DNA of 64,000 bases from Cristatella mucedo (lineage: Eukaryota > Bryozoa > Phylactolaemata > Cristatellidae): positions 1,882,501 to 1,946,500 of the forward strand of contig WPIO01000074.1 of the NCBI GenBank assembly GCA_009760855.2. The letters run 5' to 3'. How positions within the stretch are numbered: position 1 is the first letter of the stretch; the number at the start of each line of letters is the position of its first letter. Positions 1-12,884 of the stretch are shown piece after piece. The position numbers and the translations under genes were made by a program. A model generated the notes under the pieces. It searched no databases. It was not told the origin of the DNA and was given only the letters and a program-made list of their open reading frames with translations.

Positions 1-1271
1 TGATTCGAAACGCCTACGAGCTGTCATTTGCGTCTGACTAAAAATTCAATGCGTTAGTGGCTAAAATTTGCTGACACTTTAACCCCAAAGCTTGATATTT
101 AAACCGTAAAAATTAAAACTCAGAAGATTTTCCCCGAAAATCAGTTGCTAGATGAAAAGAGAACGGGTGGCCTGAAGCTGAGCATGGGACTAGCAATCAA
201 GCAACGAGGCGTGCGTTCGTCAATATTTGGACGACTCAGTTATTTTCCCGCTCACACCAAAATACCTGGTTACAGTCTGAACGGGAGCAGCACGTGCATG
301 TTAGACAGCTGCTGCCGCCGCCCCGATGACTTTGGCCTGAACTGGCACATTCTGAATCTGCCGCGTCCGACGCTACATTGCCAGCTGGAGTAGAACCACT
401 GCTTCAGCGTCCGCCACTGATGCTACTGCAAAACCAATAACAACCAACTCAGCATCAGTATCGGCAGCATTCTTAACCTCCCCTCAGTACAGCTGAAGGC
501 TCTTTCAAAAAAAGTTTCGGCTCTGCAGCAGCAGCAGGGCAGTGCCAATCCACTGAAAGGACGTCAGACTACCAGGCGGAGCCGGCAGCTTGTGCAGCTA
601 GCTATTCTCGAAAAATGACAGCAGTGGGACTTCTACTTTTTTTGCAGAGAGAAGATTTCCCAGGTCAAGCGGCATGGGGCGGTAAAGACGAGCAGCATAA
701 TGCGGCCTGATACCTGAATTTCGAGGTTCCTCAAGAACAGCCGGCATATTGGCTGCAGGTATTAGAAAACAAATTGCTCTATTTGGCTGGGAAATTTGAG
801 TCAGGATTTGATCGAGTAAGGCTGCACTTTTTGGCTTTGTAAGAACGCAAAACATGCTTGCCTTTTACACTCTCACTTCTACTGCGTGGAAAAGCGCCGC
901 CGTGACCGTGCCAATTTAGTCTTGCTGTTGGCACATGCGAAAAATGCACTTGCTTTGTATTATGGGTGGACTTGAATGACCAGCTATCCTGACTGCATAG
1001 TCAGAGCGGATGTGGCATCAGCCTTTCAGCACTGCCCACAGAAGCCTGACCAGCCCAAGAATCGTATATTCGATGCAGACAAGGTAGTATCTTCTCTTAC
1101 AGCAGGACAAAGCTCTAAAGTTGCAGTTGGGAAAGTTCGTAGTGAATAAAGGTCAAAAAGGAAGAAGAAACAGAAGCAACGCGGTGGTTCACCCGCGCAG
1201 GGGCACGATACACCCACACTAGGTTGCCGATAAGGACCTATGCAAAGTCTGCTGCTGATAAACCAACCACA
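1..1271. other. No supported gene or repeat
   Basis: Only short open frames, mostly without an ATG start, are seen on both strands. None shows a recognisable motif, and no convincing exon with flanking splice signals was found. Confidence 0.5.
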
Positions 1272-1293
1272 ACTCTCTCTCTCTCTCTCTCTC

Positions 1294-1359
<66 letters not shown>
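1272..1359. repeat. (CT)n microsatellite
   Basis: A dinucleotide CT tract of nearly 90 bp with only a few interruptions. The SLSLSL and ERERER open frames across it are artefacts of the repeat. Confidence 0.95.
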
Positions 1360-2946
1360 GGGCGATCTGCATGCTTCAAATCAAGAGTCTCATCAGAAAT
1401 ATACAGCAGAACAAAACACGCACTGTCCGGTCATCATCAATGCCTGATAGCTAACGCGGGATTCTATCAGAAGCACCATGAAGATCAACGCTTACTGCAG
1501 CATGAAGCTCAGTGTCATCAGCTGCTTGAAGTTCAACGTTTGCTGCAGAATGAAACTGAACATCAGGCTTAGCCTTGGCTAAGTCGGCAAGATAGGATTC
1601 GGCTAGCCCAGCAGCAAAATCTCTCGGTGCTTGAAAATAGACTCAGAGTTTGGTGAGAGACTTGGAAAGGTCAACTGTAAAGTCCCACAAAATAACACCA
1701 TGAAGGAATTTCTGGAAAGCAGCACCTGTTTGTTTGCCGATCTGCAGCAACTACTGGGTGTCGCGCCAAATCAGATCGGAATGCATTCATGGAGCTTCTG
1801 TCGGTGATTTCAACTTATCTTTACGAACAGCTGCGGCATCTTATGTGGCTGCCGAAAAAATCAAGACCAAAGCGCCTGCACTGTGCTAAGAGAGGATTGG
1901 CCTGGCTAGAGAAATCGGTCCAAGAGAAATTTAATACATCCGGCTGCTTTGGTACGAATTGTAGTAGGATTGTCTATTTAAATTCCTCATCTGTCTGAGT
2001 ATCACTGCCCCAGATTCTTTCCTGCAGCCCTGGTTTGGCCCAGGATCAAGCTGCAAGCCTACGACCGTGGTCAAGGAGAAAGCACTTTGACCGAGGTCGT
2101 GGAATCCCACTCTGTCGCATAAGTAACGCGCCTAAATATAGATTAGGTTTGCTTAGGACGCTATGTAGGAGTGAATGTTATTTTTACTACTATTAACACG
2201 GCCATACAAAAGAACACGAATATTAAGCTTCTAGTTCGTGCATTAGTTGTGCCTGCTCATAAACTTCTTTTTTGCAGCTATTATCTGCTAGAAGTTGTAT
2301 TCATAACTTTTCTGGTGGAGACTGAGATTTGGTTGCTTTCAATAACTATAGGATGCTTTACTCACGAAGTATGTGATCCTCAGGTAAGAAAGACCTCGGC
2401 CTTTGAAAAGTCAGCTTTCAGCATAAGCAGAACTAGCTAAAAGAGTGTGACAGGCCTCTGCTAGCCAATCTAACTGTTACTACGTCATTGGAAAATGAAT
2501 TTAGTTGTCATCTTTATAATCCTATCCATGCAAAGCCCCACAACCAGTGTCATTCATCTACCAGCTAAGCAGAGACGAGGCTGCGGCCCTAGTAAATTCC
2601 ATGGTAGGATCAAGTACACTTAGAAGAACAAGGTAATTGTGGAAAAAACCTCTAAACACCATCTCTGTGGCGATACTTATAAGCTACTAGCCTGTAAAGG
2701 AATAAACATCTGTGAGGACGAAGGAGACTGCATCTCTCTTGCCATGCGCTTTATCGATGATTATTTGATGCAAAATTACTGAATTTATTATCCAATGCCA
2801 GGTGGATTTTACTAATAGCGCTAAGCTCTAGTCTCTGAGAAAAGGTTTTTTAATGCCTTGACGTCAGGAAGGTGAGTGGCCGGTAACATAAATAAACATT
2901 AAAATCAACAAAAATGTATCATGCCAACTGACAGTATCCGGCTGAT
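1360..2946. other. No supported gene or repeat
   Basis: About 1.6 kb of unremarkable sequence. Open frames are short and have no recognisable motif. I see nothing I can name. Confidence 0.45.
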
Positions 2947-3100
2947 AAGAAAAAATACTAGCGGATTTAACAGCCTCTTTTTATAACGACAGGTGAGCCT
3001 TGATGGTTATCACCACTGCTTGCAGCAGCGATTCACCCACCACAGGATTCGAACCCACGATAAAAGAGTTTGAAAAATCAATAAGCAATACTCACAATGA
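2947..3100 (-). mobile_element. SINE-2 copy (tRNA-headed SINE), degenerate
   Basis: Read on the minus strand this matches the SINE-2 copies at 53486-53672 and 62035-62220. It has the tail around ATACTAGC, the stretch GAGGCTGTTAAATC, the block around GCAGTGGTGATAACC, and a B-box-like GGGTTCGAATCC. The head beyond the B box is badly decayed. It is a fossil insertion, not a functional tRNA. Confidence 0.7.
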
Positions 3101-3299
3101 TTATATACCAGTTTTATACAGAATCTAACCTGATGACCCAGGCAATACATTAAAAAGGGTTTTATTCTGAAAAAACACTGTTCCTCAAAGGGCATTTAGA
3201 AAGGCTTGGCTAGGGTCGAATTATTTTTGGTCCTGCCATAATCTGTAGTAGGCTCTGCTCAGTTCCTCGCTGAGCAGATCAGTGCAGCACTGAGCAGTG

Positions 3300-3680
3300 A
3301 AAATCCGCATTGAGAAAAGCAGACAGACCAGAACAGAGCAAATCAGAGCAGACCGGAGCAAAGCAAAGCAGCCTAGAGCCGAGCACAGCAAAGAAGAGTA
3401 GTACAGAGCTTAGCAAAGCAGCATAGAAAAGAGCAGAGCAGAGCAAAGCAGCATAGAGCAGAACAGGGCAGGGCAGGGCATGGCAGACCAGAGTAGGGCA
3501 AAGCAGAACAGGGCAGGGCAGAGCAGAGCACCCAGAGCAGTGCAGAGCTGAGCAGATTAGAGCAGGGCAGACCAGAGCAAGACAGAGTAGAGCAGGGCAG
3601 GGCACAGGAGAGGAGGGTAGGGCACAGCCGAGAAAGGCAGGGTAGAGTAGAGCAGGGCTGGCACAGCAGCAGCACAGTGC
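3300..3680. repeat. AGAGC/AGGGC pentanucleotide minisatellite
   Basis: About 380 bp of imperfect 5-bp units, mostly AGAGC, AGGGC, AAAGC and AGACC. All three minus-strand frames stay open for 100 or more codons (Leu/Cys/Ala/Pro-rich low complexity) only because the 5-bp units rarely form stops on that strand; these frames are not genes. Confidence 0.85.
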
Positions 3681-3899
3681 AGATGAATTCTTTTTTTACC
3701 ATGAATGGTGTGGGGGAGCACAGGTGAATAATCGCAGCGGCCGCTTCGACAAGCCGAGGAGCAGGGCTTGGGTTCACGTGACTCCAGTGCGTTTGGCATA
3801 TCCGAGCTGTAGTGCTTCCGTTCGACTTCCAACACTTGCTTGGCTTTTGTACTAAATTGAGAGCAAGACATCATCACGCCTGTATCGCATTAGTCATTG

Positions 3900-5640
3900 T
3901 CATTTCGTTATCATCGTCATGAACAGGCTAGCAGCTGATGCACAATCCAATGCAATAGCAGGCAGCAGTCTCCCAGGAGGGATGCACTGGTTCACCTTAC
4001 TTAAGAGCAAGCAGACTAAGAGACCTATGCTGTTCCTCGGCTTTGACCTCATGGAGCGACCGCTTAACCAGGCCCAAGCCATGCTGGTACTCTGGCAAAA
4101 GTCATTCTGATAAGGTAAGCAGTCGGCACGGCACGTAAGCACGTGCAGCTGGGTCACTTTCTGGTAATGCCATCACATGGGAAATTATATTGGCAGTCCA
4201 CTTGGGGGCTGCGCGAGAATAGCTCTCCCGTGCTGACCGGCCTAGTTTGCCTCGTACATGAAATGCATGAGCGGCAGCTAGGCATGCTAGGCTGGGCTCC
4301 CTCAGACTAATAATCAGCGGTGAAGCGCCACCGTGCCACTGAGCAACCTCTACGCATGTGTATTGACAGGGCAGCCTGCTCAGTAGCTGTCCAGATTTCG
4401 ATCTGACGGCATTTGACACGGGACCTTCTGAGTGCCAGCATGGAGCTGGAAGCTAATGCATGCAAAAGCAGCACACCTGCAGCATGCTGCGGTGACAGCT
4501 TGTTGGCTGCCTCCTTTGATTGCTGCAGACCGTGCAGGTTCAGCTGGTAGCTTCTGCTGCGGCCTCGGCGAAACGGCGACTCTTGCCGGCCGACGCGTCT
4601 AGCAGACAATGAGCAATGTCTTCTGCTGTAGCAGCATCCTCGAGGCAGCAGCAGCAGCAGAAATGTGACACACTGGCCTGATACTGCTGAGACTTCCGGA
4701 CCGATCGACTACCATTTTCATGTTGTGCAATGCCTCATGCTGTTGGAAGGCTTCGGTAAACGGCAGCAGTCAATCCGTGTGTAGCCACCCGTCTTCTGAG
4801 CTGTCTCCGAATAGCCCACTTTGGAGTGGATGAACTAGACGCGACCCAATGAGCTGTTGTCTGCTCAGGCCACAGCTCATTGCCTATGCACCTGGCCCAA
4901 GCGATGCCAGCAGCGCTCTCCTGTTGGCCATTACTATAAGCAAAAAATACTGAATGTAGCTCAGCGCACCTCGGTTACCTCATGTGCATGGCCACTGCAC
5001 GAGATGCCCCGTTTGCAGCCCACTTCCTGAGACCGTTTTAAAGCACTGGCATGGCAAGCAGCTTGTTTAGACAGGTGCTGGGACTGGTGACGGTTGGCTT
5101 CCCCTCGCTCAGTTCTTTGAAGTCAATTTATGAACTACTTACTGGCTACGGTTTTATAGTTGAGTCTAGAGATATTGCTGCACTCGTTAGGGCTACGTAC
5201 AAGCCAAAAAAACGTTTTTTGTTTTTTCTTTGAGAACTTGAGAACAGTGCAATGCTCAGAGAAAGCATTTCCAATTTCAGGCAAACTGTTTTTGGAACTG
5301 GACTTGTGGAGTTCAAATGCGAATCCGGAAGCTCACACATACCAGAGCTGGAGACCTGCAGGGGAGTCCGCTTGTAGGCTGTGTGCTTCGACGGCTGCTA
5401 CCTTGATAGAATTACGCTTTGGCTGGTACCAGAAAAGGCAGCTTGCAACCCTCCCGCTACCATGCCTGCTGTCTGCTGCTGCTGCTGCTTGGGGAACAAT
5501 GAGCTGTGCCTTCTGCTATGCCAGATGCACCGTTTCATCTAGCCGATGTGGAAGGCTAGCATGCCCTTCCGCACAGAAAGAGCAGCATCCTGTCACCTTA
5601 CGCCATCTGCCAGAAGATATCTAGCTTAGGTCAACGGCAG
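3900..5640. repeat. Local duplication unit A (partial)
   Basis: Shares sequence with units B (10.3-14.9 kb) and C (15.5-18.9 kb). The best-conserved core is 4285-4620, which closely resembles 10690-11010 and the two parts of 15870-16007 plus 16651-16840. The second half, about 4800-5640, matches B and C much more weakly, for example near 5190 (GGGCTACGTACAAGCC) and 5330-5390. A minus-strand frame at 4307-4609 is also open in unit B, but I see no independent sign that it is coding. No function is recognised. Confidence 0.6.
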
Positions 5641-6430
5641 TAGGCTCATCCATTGCTTCCCATTTGCTGGGCAGCTTTAGCAGCTGCAAGGGAGGACGCA
5701 TTGCATAAGCACGCTTCTTAGGCCTCGGCAGCAAGCTGGCAATGAAGCTGCATGCTAATTCGAAAGGGCAGCAGCGCTTACCTTCTTCCACATTTCAGAG
5801 TCCATGTCCTACGATTGTATTGGTGATTGATTTAGTTGGGCTGCAGAACCTGCCAAAAGTGGGGGCGGTGAGGAGTGGAGCCATCGTGCATGTAATGTGC
5901 AATGACTGCTAACGTTTGTGTAATACGTGCATTTTCTTGTCTTTCTGTCATTTTCTTGAGCCTATCGCTGAGGTAGTGCATGCATGTATGACGGTAGGGC
6001 TGGAAGGGCTTGGGTAACTGGGCGAGCAGGCACAGGGCTGGCAATGAACTGCTTAACGAGCACGATCGTGGTAAATGTAAGGCTCACGAATGCAGTTGTG
6101 TTTTCTTACCATGGTTTAGCCAATATTTCTTTAACCTGCTAGAAGCACTTACCTCTCTTAACCAACGTCGCGAGCTTGACTCCAGCAGCAATCCGTCCAT
6201 TTCGTGCTGAACGATAATAACTGCTGCTGTTGAACCAGCAGACCCTTGGCAGACTCATGAGGAGCACACAATAGATTATTAGACTCTTGAAAGGGAAAGA
6301 TTCAGAATTATCTCTTGCTGATAATGCAGCACCAACTGGAACGCTTGCTAGGAAACCGACAATCATACCGAAGGCCGTACTCTCGGCAGCCTGCCTGCCT
6401 GCCTGGCTTTGGGCATCATGCTGCTAGGGT
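5641..6430. other. No supported gene or repeat
   Basis: Nothing recognised. The similarity to units B and C is lost here. Confidence 0.4.
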
Positions 6431-7252
6431 GAAGCGACCTCTCGTTAGACGACCATATCAGCTCCACAGTCAAGTCTGCCTATTTTCAGCTTCATAACAG
6501 AATTCGGGCTTGGTTAGATAACGATACCACGTCCAAGTTGGTCCATGCATTTGTGACATCCCGTCTCGACTTCTCTAACTCACTGCTTACTGGCCTACCA
6601 GCATGTGCGATCAGGCGATTGCAGCTAGTGCAAAACTCTGCAGCTACGCATGTCTGTCGTGAGCATCGCAGTTGCCACATTACACCACTTCTCGCCCTAC
6701 CTCCACTGGCTACCACTCAAGCAACGGATTGACTTCAAGGTTTGGTCGCTCACTTTTAGGTCACTTCATTCTTTGGCTACAGCCTATCTCTCAGATCTAC
6801 TCCCCCACCAGGCCAAGCGTCGTACCACCTGCTTTTCGGAATCCAACAGTCTACAAATACCTCATACCAACCTCAAATCCTTTGGAGACCATGCATATAT
6901 TTCGTATGCTCCTAAAGCTTGGAACTCCCTCCCGACCTGCGTCAGAACATCCCCTGACCTGACCACATTTAAAAAGAACTTAAAAACACACCTATTTAGG
7001 ATTGCATTTAGTGGGTCCCTGTGATTTGTCCTTCCTGTGCTTATGCATGCTGACACTGAGCGTGCTGCCACTAACCACACTTGCATGCTGACCCTATGCA
7101 GTCACCCTTACCATGTTATTCATTTTGTTTGTTTATCAAGCATGATTGTATTCACCATTCAATTGCACTTTACTTTGCAGCAAATGTAAAGCGCCTAGAG
7201 AGAGATTGAGTTCTCTGAGGGCGCTTTATCGTGTGCATTATTATTAATATTA
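6431..7252 (+). mobile_element. Family A CR1/L2-like non-LTR retrotransposon, 5'-truncated
   Basis: The C-terminal region of a CR1/L2 reverse transcriptase polyprotein followed by the 3' UTR. The blocks HWLPLKQRIDFKV and AKRRTTCFSESNS and the end KTHLFRIAFSGSL lie at 6700-7023. The reading frame shifts near 6650. The 3' end carries the family's GCGCCTAGAGAGAG/CTCTGAGGGCGC inverted repeat, which could fold as a hairpin, and an ATT-rich tail. The endonuclease and catalytic RT domains are missing, so the copy is dead. Confidence 0.85.
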
Positions 7253-9574
7253 TCGCCACTGTACGGTGCTGGAGGAAGGCTGAAGACACAAGAGAAACGA
7301 GACCTTAACTTGGGCCAAGGTAAGTTTGAATCAGCTAGCTTTTGCTTCACTTCACTTGCAAGTAGACCCAGTTATGTACTGGTCTAGTTTAATTGCAATC
7401 ATTGCTCACATTGACAACCGGCAGTTTGGAATGGTCTAACCACCAATCACGTGAAGGGGTAGTCAATTAGGGAAGTGGAATATTGCTCGGACCAGCAGCG
7501 ATACACCAAATATCAGGACACAAGGGCTCATGAGCAGCATCAGCAGCAGAAGCAGCAGTAGTAGTAATAGTAGTCAGCTTGTTCGAACGACAAGACAGCA
7601 AGCCGTTGAAAAGATCCGTCTCATCGACGTTAAAGGTCTCTGGAACTTCAGTCGTTCGTGCTTTCAATGGTTCTTTATGCCCTCGGCAGTGATTTTCCGA
7701 TCTACCCAACAACTATTCTCTTAAAACCTGAGCCAAACTCAACTAAGCCTTACGAAGCAGATTGCTTTGATAGCCACGATTTCAACTGTTCTGAACTCGA
7801 CGACTGGACTGTCGAAGATGAACCCTTGCTCATGCGGACTTCACAGGGTGGCAGTTTCTTTTGGGTATTCCCCCAAACCTGTCTAACCCGTATAGGTCCC
7901 GTAGGCCATCTTCGACTCGTGCTCCTGAGCCTTGCTGGCCGTGGCTGTCTAACCTGAACGGTGAAATCACTGCATACTTCAAAGACCTGTGGAATGCCTG
8001 ATGTCCGCTTAGCATGAACAGAGATAAAAGATCTGAAAGTGGGAGACAAAATTGACTGTTCCTACTGTCTGAGTACGTAGGTCAAAGCCGCAAAAAATTA
8101 ATTGGCCAAGAGTGCCACGACAACGGTACAATGTCTGCTTATGCCTCGATTATCGTGAACCATGCCAGGAAAACGGCGATTGCTGATTGTCCCTGAAGCT
8201 GGAAGAGCTTTGAAGCTAAATGGCAACGTAGAATGTATTTCTGGAGTGCTTTAGCCCCACAGTTCTTGGTCGAGTCATCTGCCCGAGCAATGCGCCGAGT
8301 ACCAGCTTCGAGGCAGGTGTGCCTCTGTAGGAGAGGAGCAGGACCTCTTGTCACGTACAGGACAGGAGGGCAGCTGCCACTATGGATTTGGCATTGCCAT
8401 TGCAACCGTAATCCTCCCTAAAGCCTGCAGACGAGCAGCATGTTCCATCGTGAGATGCCATAATATCGTGAAAGTGGCGTTGCTTAAGATGGGGCTATAC
8501 TGAGAGGGTACAGTGCTGCCTTAGGAGAGTCATCTGAAAACCAACGGTGCCGCTCCGACAGGCTACGACTGGCGGCTCAGGCAAATGTCAACCGGCTTTA
8601 CTAACGAGCAGCCGAGCAAGGGACTATAGGCACACCGTGTGGTTCTTTGTGTGATCCTTACTCTTTCCTCAACAGATTTAGATGCTTTTTGACAGGCATT
8701 TCCAGCAGTTTGTCCGACTTTTTTTTTATCTATTTCTGTAACCGATCAAACTGTCACTTCACTGAGATCCAAGCAAGAGGAGAATAACGCTGGAACGGAG
8801 ACCTTTAAGATGATGCTGTAATGCTTAATGCCACTCGGATAAAGTCTGAATATACTGTACTAATTGCCATGTCGTTATGAGAGCAGTTTAATGGTAGTTC
8901 TGGGCAAATATCAGTCTCAGGCTGCTTTTCAGGACAAGTATTTCTGCAAAACAGCTTACGTTCAGTTTACTAGGCATAGGGCACAGAATTTTGTTCACAT
9001 AAATTGGTCTACCTTTGTCAGCCTACCAACTGACAATGTGTATTACATATAAAGTCTGTTTTCTGCTATTTGGAAGCCTGACTTTAGGTAGGCTACATCA
9101 ATCTTATATTGCCAAGAAACTGTTTAAGAAACAAAATAGTGTTCCCGGTACGAAACCAATTTCAAGGACCGGCCAACAATCTATCTATCATTCCACTTCT
9201 ATGGTACAGGCTGCTAGTTTTTGAGATGCCTATGAGATTTACCTTAAACTAGCTATCCTATATTGCGACAGAGATATTCAGACTGCATTAGTAATTCTTT
9301 TTGACGATTAAGTGTAACATTTAAGTAAGAATTCAGAGCAGCTATTTGCACTTGTCACGAAAAATGCACATTTCTTTGCTTTTTTTGCTGCTACCTACTC
9401 AGTATTCACACACTCACCCATGCATGGTCAAGCCACTTGTTTCACATTATTAGCCTCGATATATGTGTCTGCATGCAGGAGTCACTTAAAACAAAAGTCG
9501 CCTTGACGACTAGAGAGCCCTGTGTGTGACAAGCAATTTAGCAAGAATTTGCCTAAGCTGGAGGTTATTCTGAC
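7253..9574. other. No supported gene; one weak candidate exon
   Basis: About 2.3 kb without a recognisable element. A plus-strand frame open over 7658-7957 contains an acidic segment around 7725-7850 (SHDFNCSELDDWTVEDEP) that reads a little like protein. The flanking splice signals are weak, the minus strand is open over the same stretch, and I do not call it a gene. Confidence 0.4.
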
Positions 9575-9690
9575 CTGTAGTAATAAAAATGATAATACAT
9601 TTTACGTAGTGCCCTCGGGGAACTTATTCTCTGCCTCAGGTCTACGTAGAGAATGGCGCTCTAGTTTATAAAAGTGACTCTAAGAATGGA
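9575..9690 (-). mobile_element. Probable family A 3' tail fragment
   Basis: On the minus strand it resembles the family A 3' end: an AT-rich tail, GTGCCCTCGGGGAACTT in place of the usual GCGCCCTCAGAGAACTT, and a degenerate stem. Only the tail is left and it has diverged strongly. Confidence 0.45.
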
Positions 9691-10264
9691 GTGTCTTCCC
9701 GAGTGCATCATAATGTAGAAATACGAAAAGATGAGAAACGCGTTCTTTAATTGACGACACGTGAGAGCATCAAATGGATACAACAACTAACTGAAAACGA
9801 GTGAGACCACGTGACGACAGCTGCTGCTCGCTCCCCTCACGTATCTGCCTTAGCGTGTTCCTTGGAATCGGAGCCAGCGCTTTCGTCGGAGTACAACTAG
9901 TGGCCAGTTCGAATTTGTGCACATGTTCGAGGCATCTGCGTTGGCCCGACTGCACACCTTTTTCTTGAGCCTGTTAATTGCCGATGGCATGCTGCTATGC
10001 ATTCGCTCGATTGGCGATGAGCTTTGGTTTCATATTGAGGTAGAAGAAAATTGTGTGGGCCGGAAATTGCAACGTTTTTCAGCAGACCAGATGTACCGTA
10101 ACCGTGTATCGAGCTTCTCACGGGACTTAGTTATTAGTCGTTTTTGCTATTGCAAGACTCACCGTTTGCCATGTAGGCGCTCGTGTGCTACGGTTTTAAT
10201 ATCGTTGCCTTTTTGATTTCCATGGAAATCTCTAGGCAATACACCATCATGCGATTGTAATCTT
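9691..10264. other. No supported gene or repeat
   Basis: A 99-residue plus-strand frame at 9917-10216 has no recognisable motif and an overlapping minus-strand frame. I see nothing nameable. Confidence 0.4.
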
Positions 10265-12022
10265 TTTCGTTAGCCAGACTCACTAGCACCCTGAATGCCT
10301 GATGTAGATGCTTATGCAAAGCAAGGAGGCAGTCTCCAGGTCACCGGTCGTACCCTCGCCGCTATATGAGCAAGCTAAGAGACCCTCCCTGTTTCTCTGC
10401 TCTGACCTCGGGAAGTGGCCTCCCAAGCCAAGCCATGCTGGTGCTCTGACGAAAGCCGTTCTGATAAGGTACGTGCTTGGCACGTAGCCACATGCAGCTT
10501 GGCACTTGGGGGACGCAGGAGACCAGCTTTCCCATGCTGACCGGCATAGTTTGCCTCCGGCTGCAAGGAAATGCAGGTCCGGCCGGTGCTTTCGGCCCTG
10601 TTTCCATAAACTGCCAGACGACAAATGAAGTCACGAGTGGCACAGCCATTGCATCTCGTGCCTCACCGAAGCTAGGCATGCTAGGCTGGACTCGATGAGA
10701 CTAATGATCAGCAGCAAAGCGCTACCGTGCCACCGAGCAACCTCTACGCAGGTGTATTGACAGGGCAGCCTGCTCAGTAGCTGTCCAGATTTCGATCTGA
10801 CGGCATTTAACACGGGACCATCTGAGTGCCAGCATGGAGCTGGAAGCTAATGCATGCAAAAGCAGCACACCTGCAGCATGCTGCGGTGACAGCTTGTTGG
10901 CTGCCTTCTTCGATTGCTGCAGACTGTACTGGTTCAGCTGGTAGCTTCTGCTGTGGCCTCGGCGAAACGGCGACTGTTGCCGGCCGCCGCGTCTAGCAGA
11001 CAATGAGCAGCGCCGTTTCCATCGGCAGCTGCCTCACGGCAGAGCAGCAGCAAGAGCATTGTGACACGCCGGCCTGTCACAGCTTAGACATCCGGACCAA
11101 TCGAGTGGCATCTTTACTCCTTACACTTCGGCAAGCAGATGGCTGGCATAGGTAAACAACTCCAGCGGGTATATTGGCAGCCTCCTATTTGCAGAGTCGT
11201 CTTGTGTCGCTCCCTCCCACCGTAGAGGGAGCTACCTAGCCGACTCTTGTCGTTCCCACGCCCCCGGCCTCACCCCTAGCCTTGGGACCTGGCCTAATCA
11301 ATGCAAACACTCTGGATGATGCCACTCTGCCGAGTAAAGAAGTCGTCAGGTAGCCCTGTGCAGCTTAACCTCCCCCTTGTGGCATGGCCATAGCCCAAAA
11401 TATGTCATATCAACAATTGCAGCCTGCTTGCTAAGACCAGTTGATAGTGCTGGCTTGGTGAGCAGTTTTGTTGGCCCGATGGCCCGAACTCGAGACCCTT
11501 GTCTCCATTTTAGTGTTGTCCTCTCAACTTGCTCGATATGGCCGAAAGAGGCACTCCTGGGAATGATTTCTAGTGGAGTCTCGTGGTTCCTAGACAGTAT
11601 AGGCCAAACTCATTAGGCTACGCACGAGCCAAACAGCGCTTTGCTGCACCGCCCTGGGAACATAAGACAGGTGCCACGCTCAGAAACCCATTCCAATTTA
11701 CGACTAAAATTCCACATCACTGGACCTTTGCAGTGCCAGCTCTATGCCGGTAGCTCACACATAGCAGAGCTGGAGACCGTACACCGTAGCACACATGCGC
11801 ATCTGCTCGTGTGCTACGGTGTACTTCGACAGCTGCAGCCAGTGCAGCCTCGGTCGAGGTTCACTGTAGCTGCAGCCACAGCCGATACGGCTGCGTCTGA
11901 AGCTACAGCAGGCCCTGCTAATTGACAATGAGTGGCGACTTCTGCTGAACAAATTGCCTCCAGGAAGCAGCAACTGCAAACATGACGTTCTGGCCTGTCA
12001 CCGATGGCATATGCCGATCGAT

Positions 12023-12497
12023 ACAGAGCAAAGTTCTTACGCTGACCCACAAGGCCGCCACGGCTTGGCTCCTTCGTACCTAGCTGAACTGCTGCATCAG
12101 TTTCAGCCTGTTTGCACCCTCAGGTCCTGTGTGGAAAATAAATTATCTGTCCCATTCCTCCGCTTAAAGACAGTTGGCGACAGAAGCTTTAGCTCTGCAG
12201 GTCCTAGACTGTGGAACTCGCTTCCACAATTCTTACGCAACGACATCTACTCTCCAACTGCCGACTACGGCACATCTTTTTCAGCGGTCCTGAACTGCTA
12301 CTTCTATGCTACTCACTACCTCAACTGCTCTCCTAACTGTGCTATGCTTCCCACTTTCTCTTTGTTGCGTGAGACGAAGTCTGTTGGCTACCGAATGCGT
12401 ACCGAAAGCCGCTTAGGCTGTGAGTGCGCTATACAAAACTCTCCTGCGTAACACCCACATTGTCTTTATGACTTTGTGGAGTTACTGACGGAGATAC
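12023..12497 (+). mobile_element. Family B CR1/L2-like retrotransposon 3' end
   Basis: Encodes the C-terminal tail of a non-LTR polyprotein, with blocks HGLAPSYLAELLHQFQP, VPFLRLKTVGD and SFSSAGPRLWNSLPQFLR. The 3' UTR contains GTGAGTGCGCTATACAAA and ends near GGAGATACAT. It is flanked by ATCGAT at 12017-12022 and 12498-12503. Unit C has the uninterrupted site near 17740 (GCCGATCGAGAGAG), which supports the boundaries. Only the last part of the element was inserted. Confidence 0.85.
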
Positions 12498-12743
12498 ATC
12501 GATAGAGAGGCATCTTCTCATCTTTAGCTAAATCGAGCAGTTTGTCTTTTGTTAACCAAGATTGAAAAATTGTAAAAATGTTACCTCGTCATCACAGTCC
12601 TTTCAGAAAATAAATGTTTAGGATTCTTTGGATCGTTTTGCCCAGGGTGGCACTGAGTGACAATGATTCATCCTGAATGCAGTAGCATTTCTTTTCTAGT
12701 ATGACCTGAAGCCTTATAGTCAGATTCCAGTGAAGCGACAATT

Positions 12744-12884
12744 TTATATAATTCATCTAGGCAGTGTCCTAAGATAATGTAATCTCTATTCAGGCATTTT
12801 ATATATGCCACAGGGCTAGAACCCTCGACCTTAAATACACGTGGTATGGGCCACCTCCATAACCATTGGGCCAAACGAGCTCAG
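12744..12884 (-). mobile_element. SINE-1 copy with paralogous empty site
   Basis: On the minus strand the head has a degenerate A-box region around GGCCCAATGGTTATGG and a B-box region GAGGGTTCTAGCCC. The tail resembles the family A LINE 3' end: GCATATATAAAATGCCTGAA, then GAGATTACATTATCTTAGG. It is flanked by CAATT at 12739-12743 and 12885-12889. Unit C reads straight through at about 17980-18000, so this is an insertion into B after duplication, or C kept the empty state. Confidence 0.75.

Noticed and set aside
3279-3877. Leu/Cys/Ala-rich frames that look like signal or membrane proteins
   Set aside because: Produced by the 5-bp AGAGC array, which has few stops on the minus strand.
4307-4609. 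100-codon minus-strand frame also open at 10722-11003
   Set aside because: The nucleotide sequences are so similar that both staying open is expected; unit C breaks the frame by a CR1 insertion and no motif is seen.
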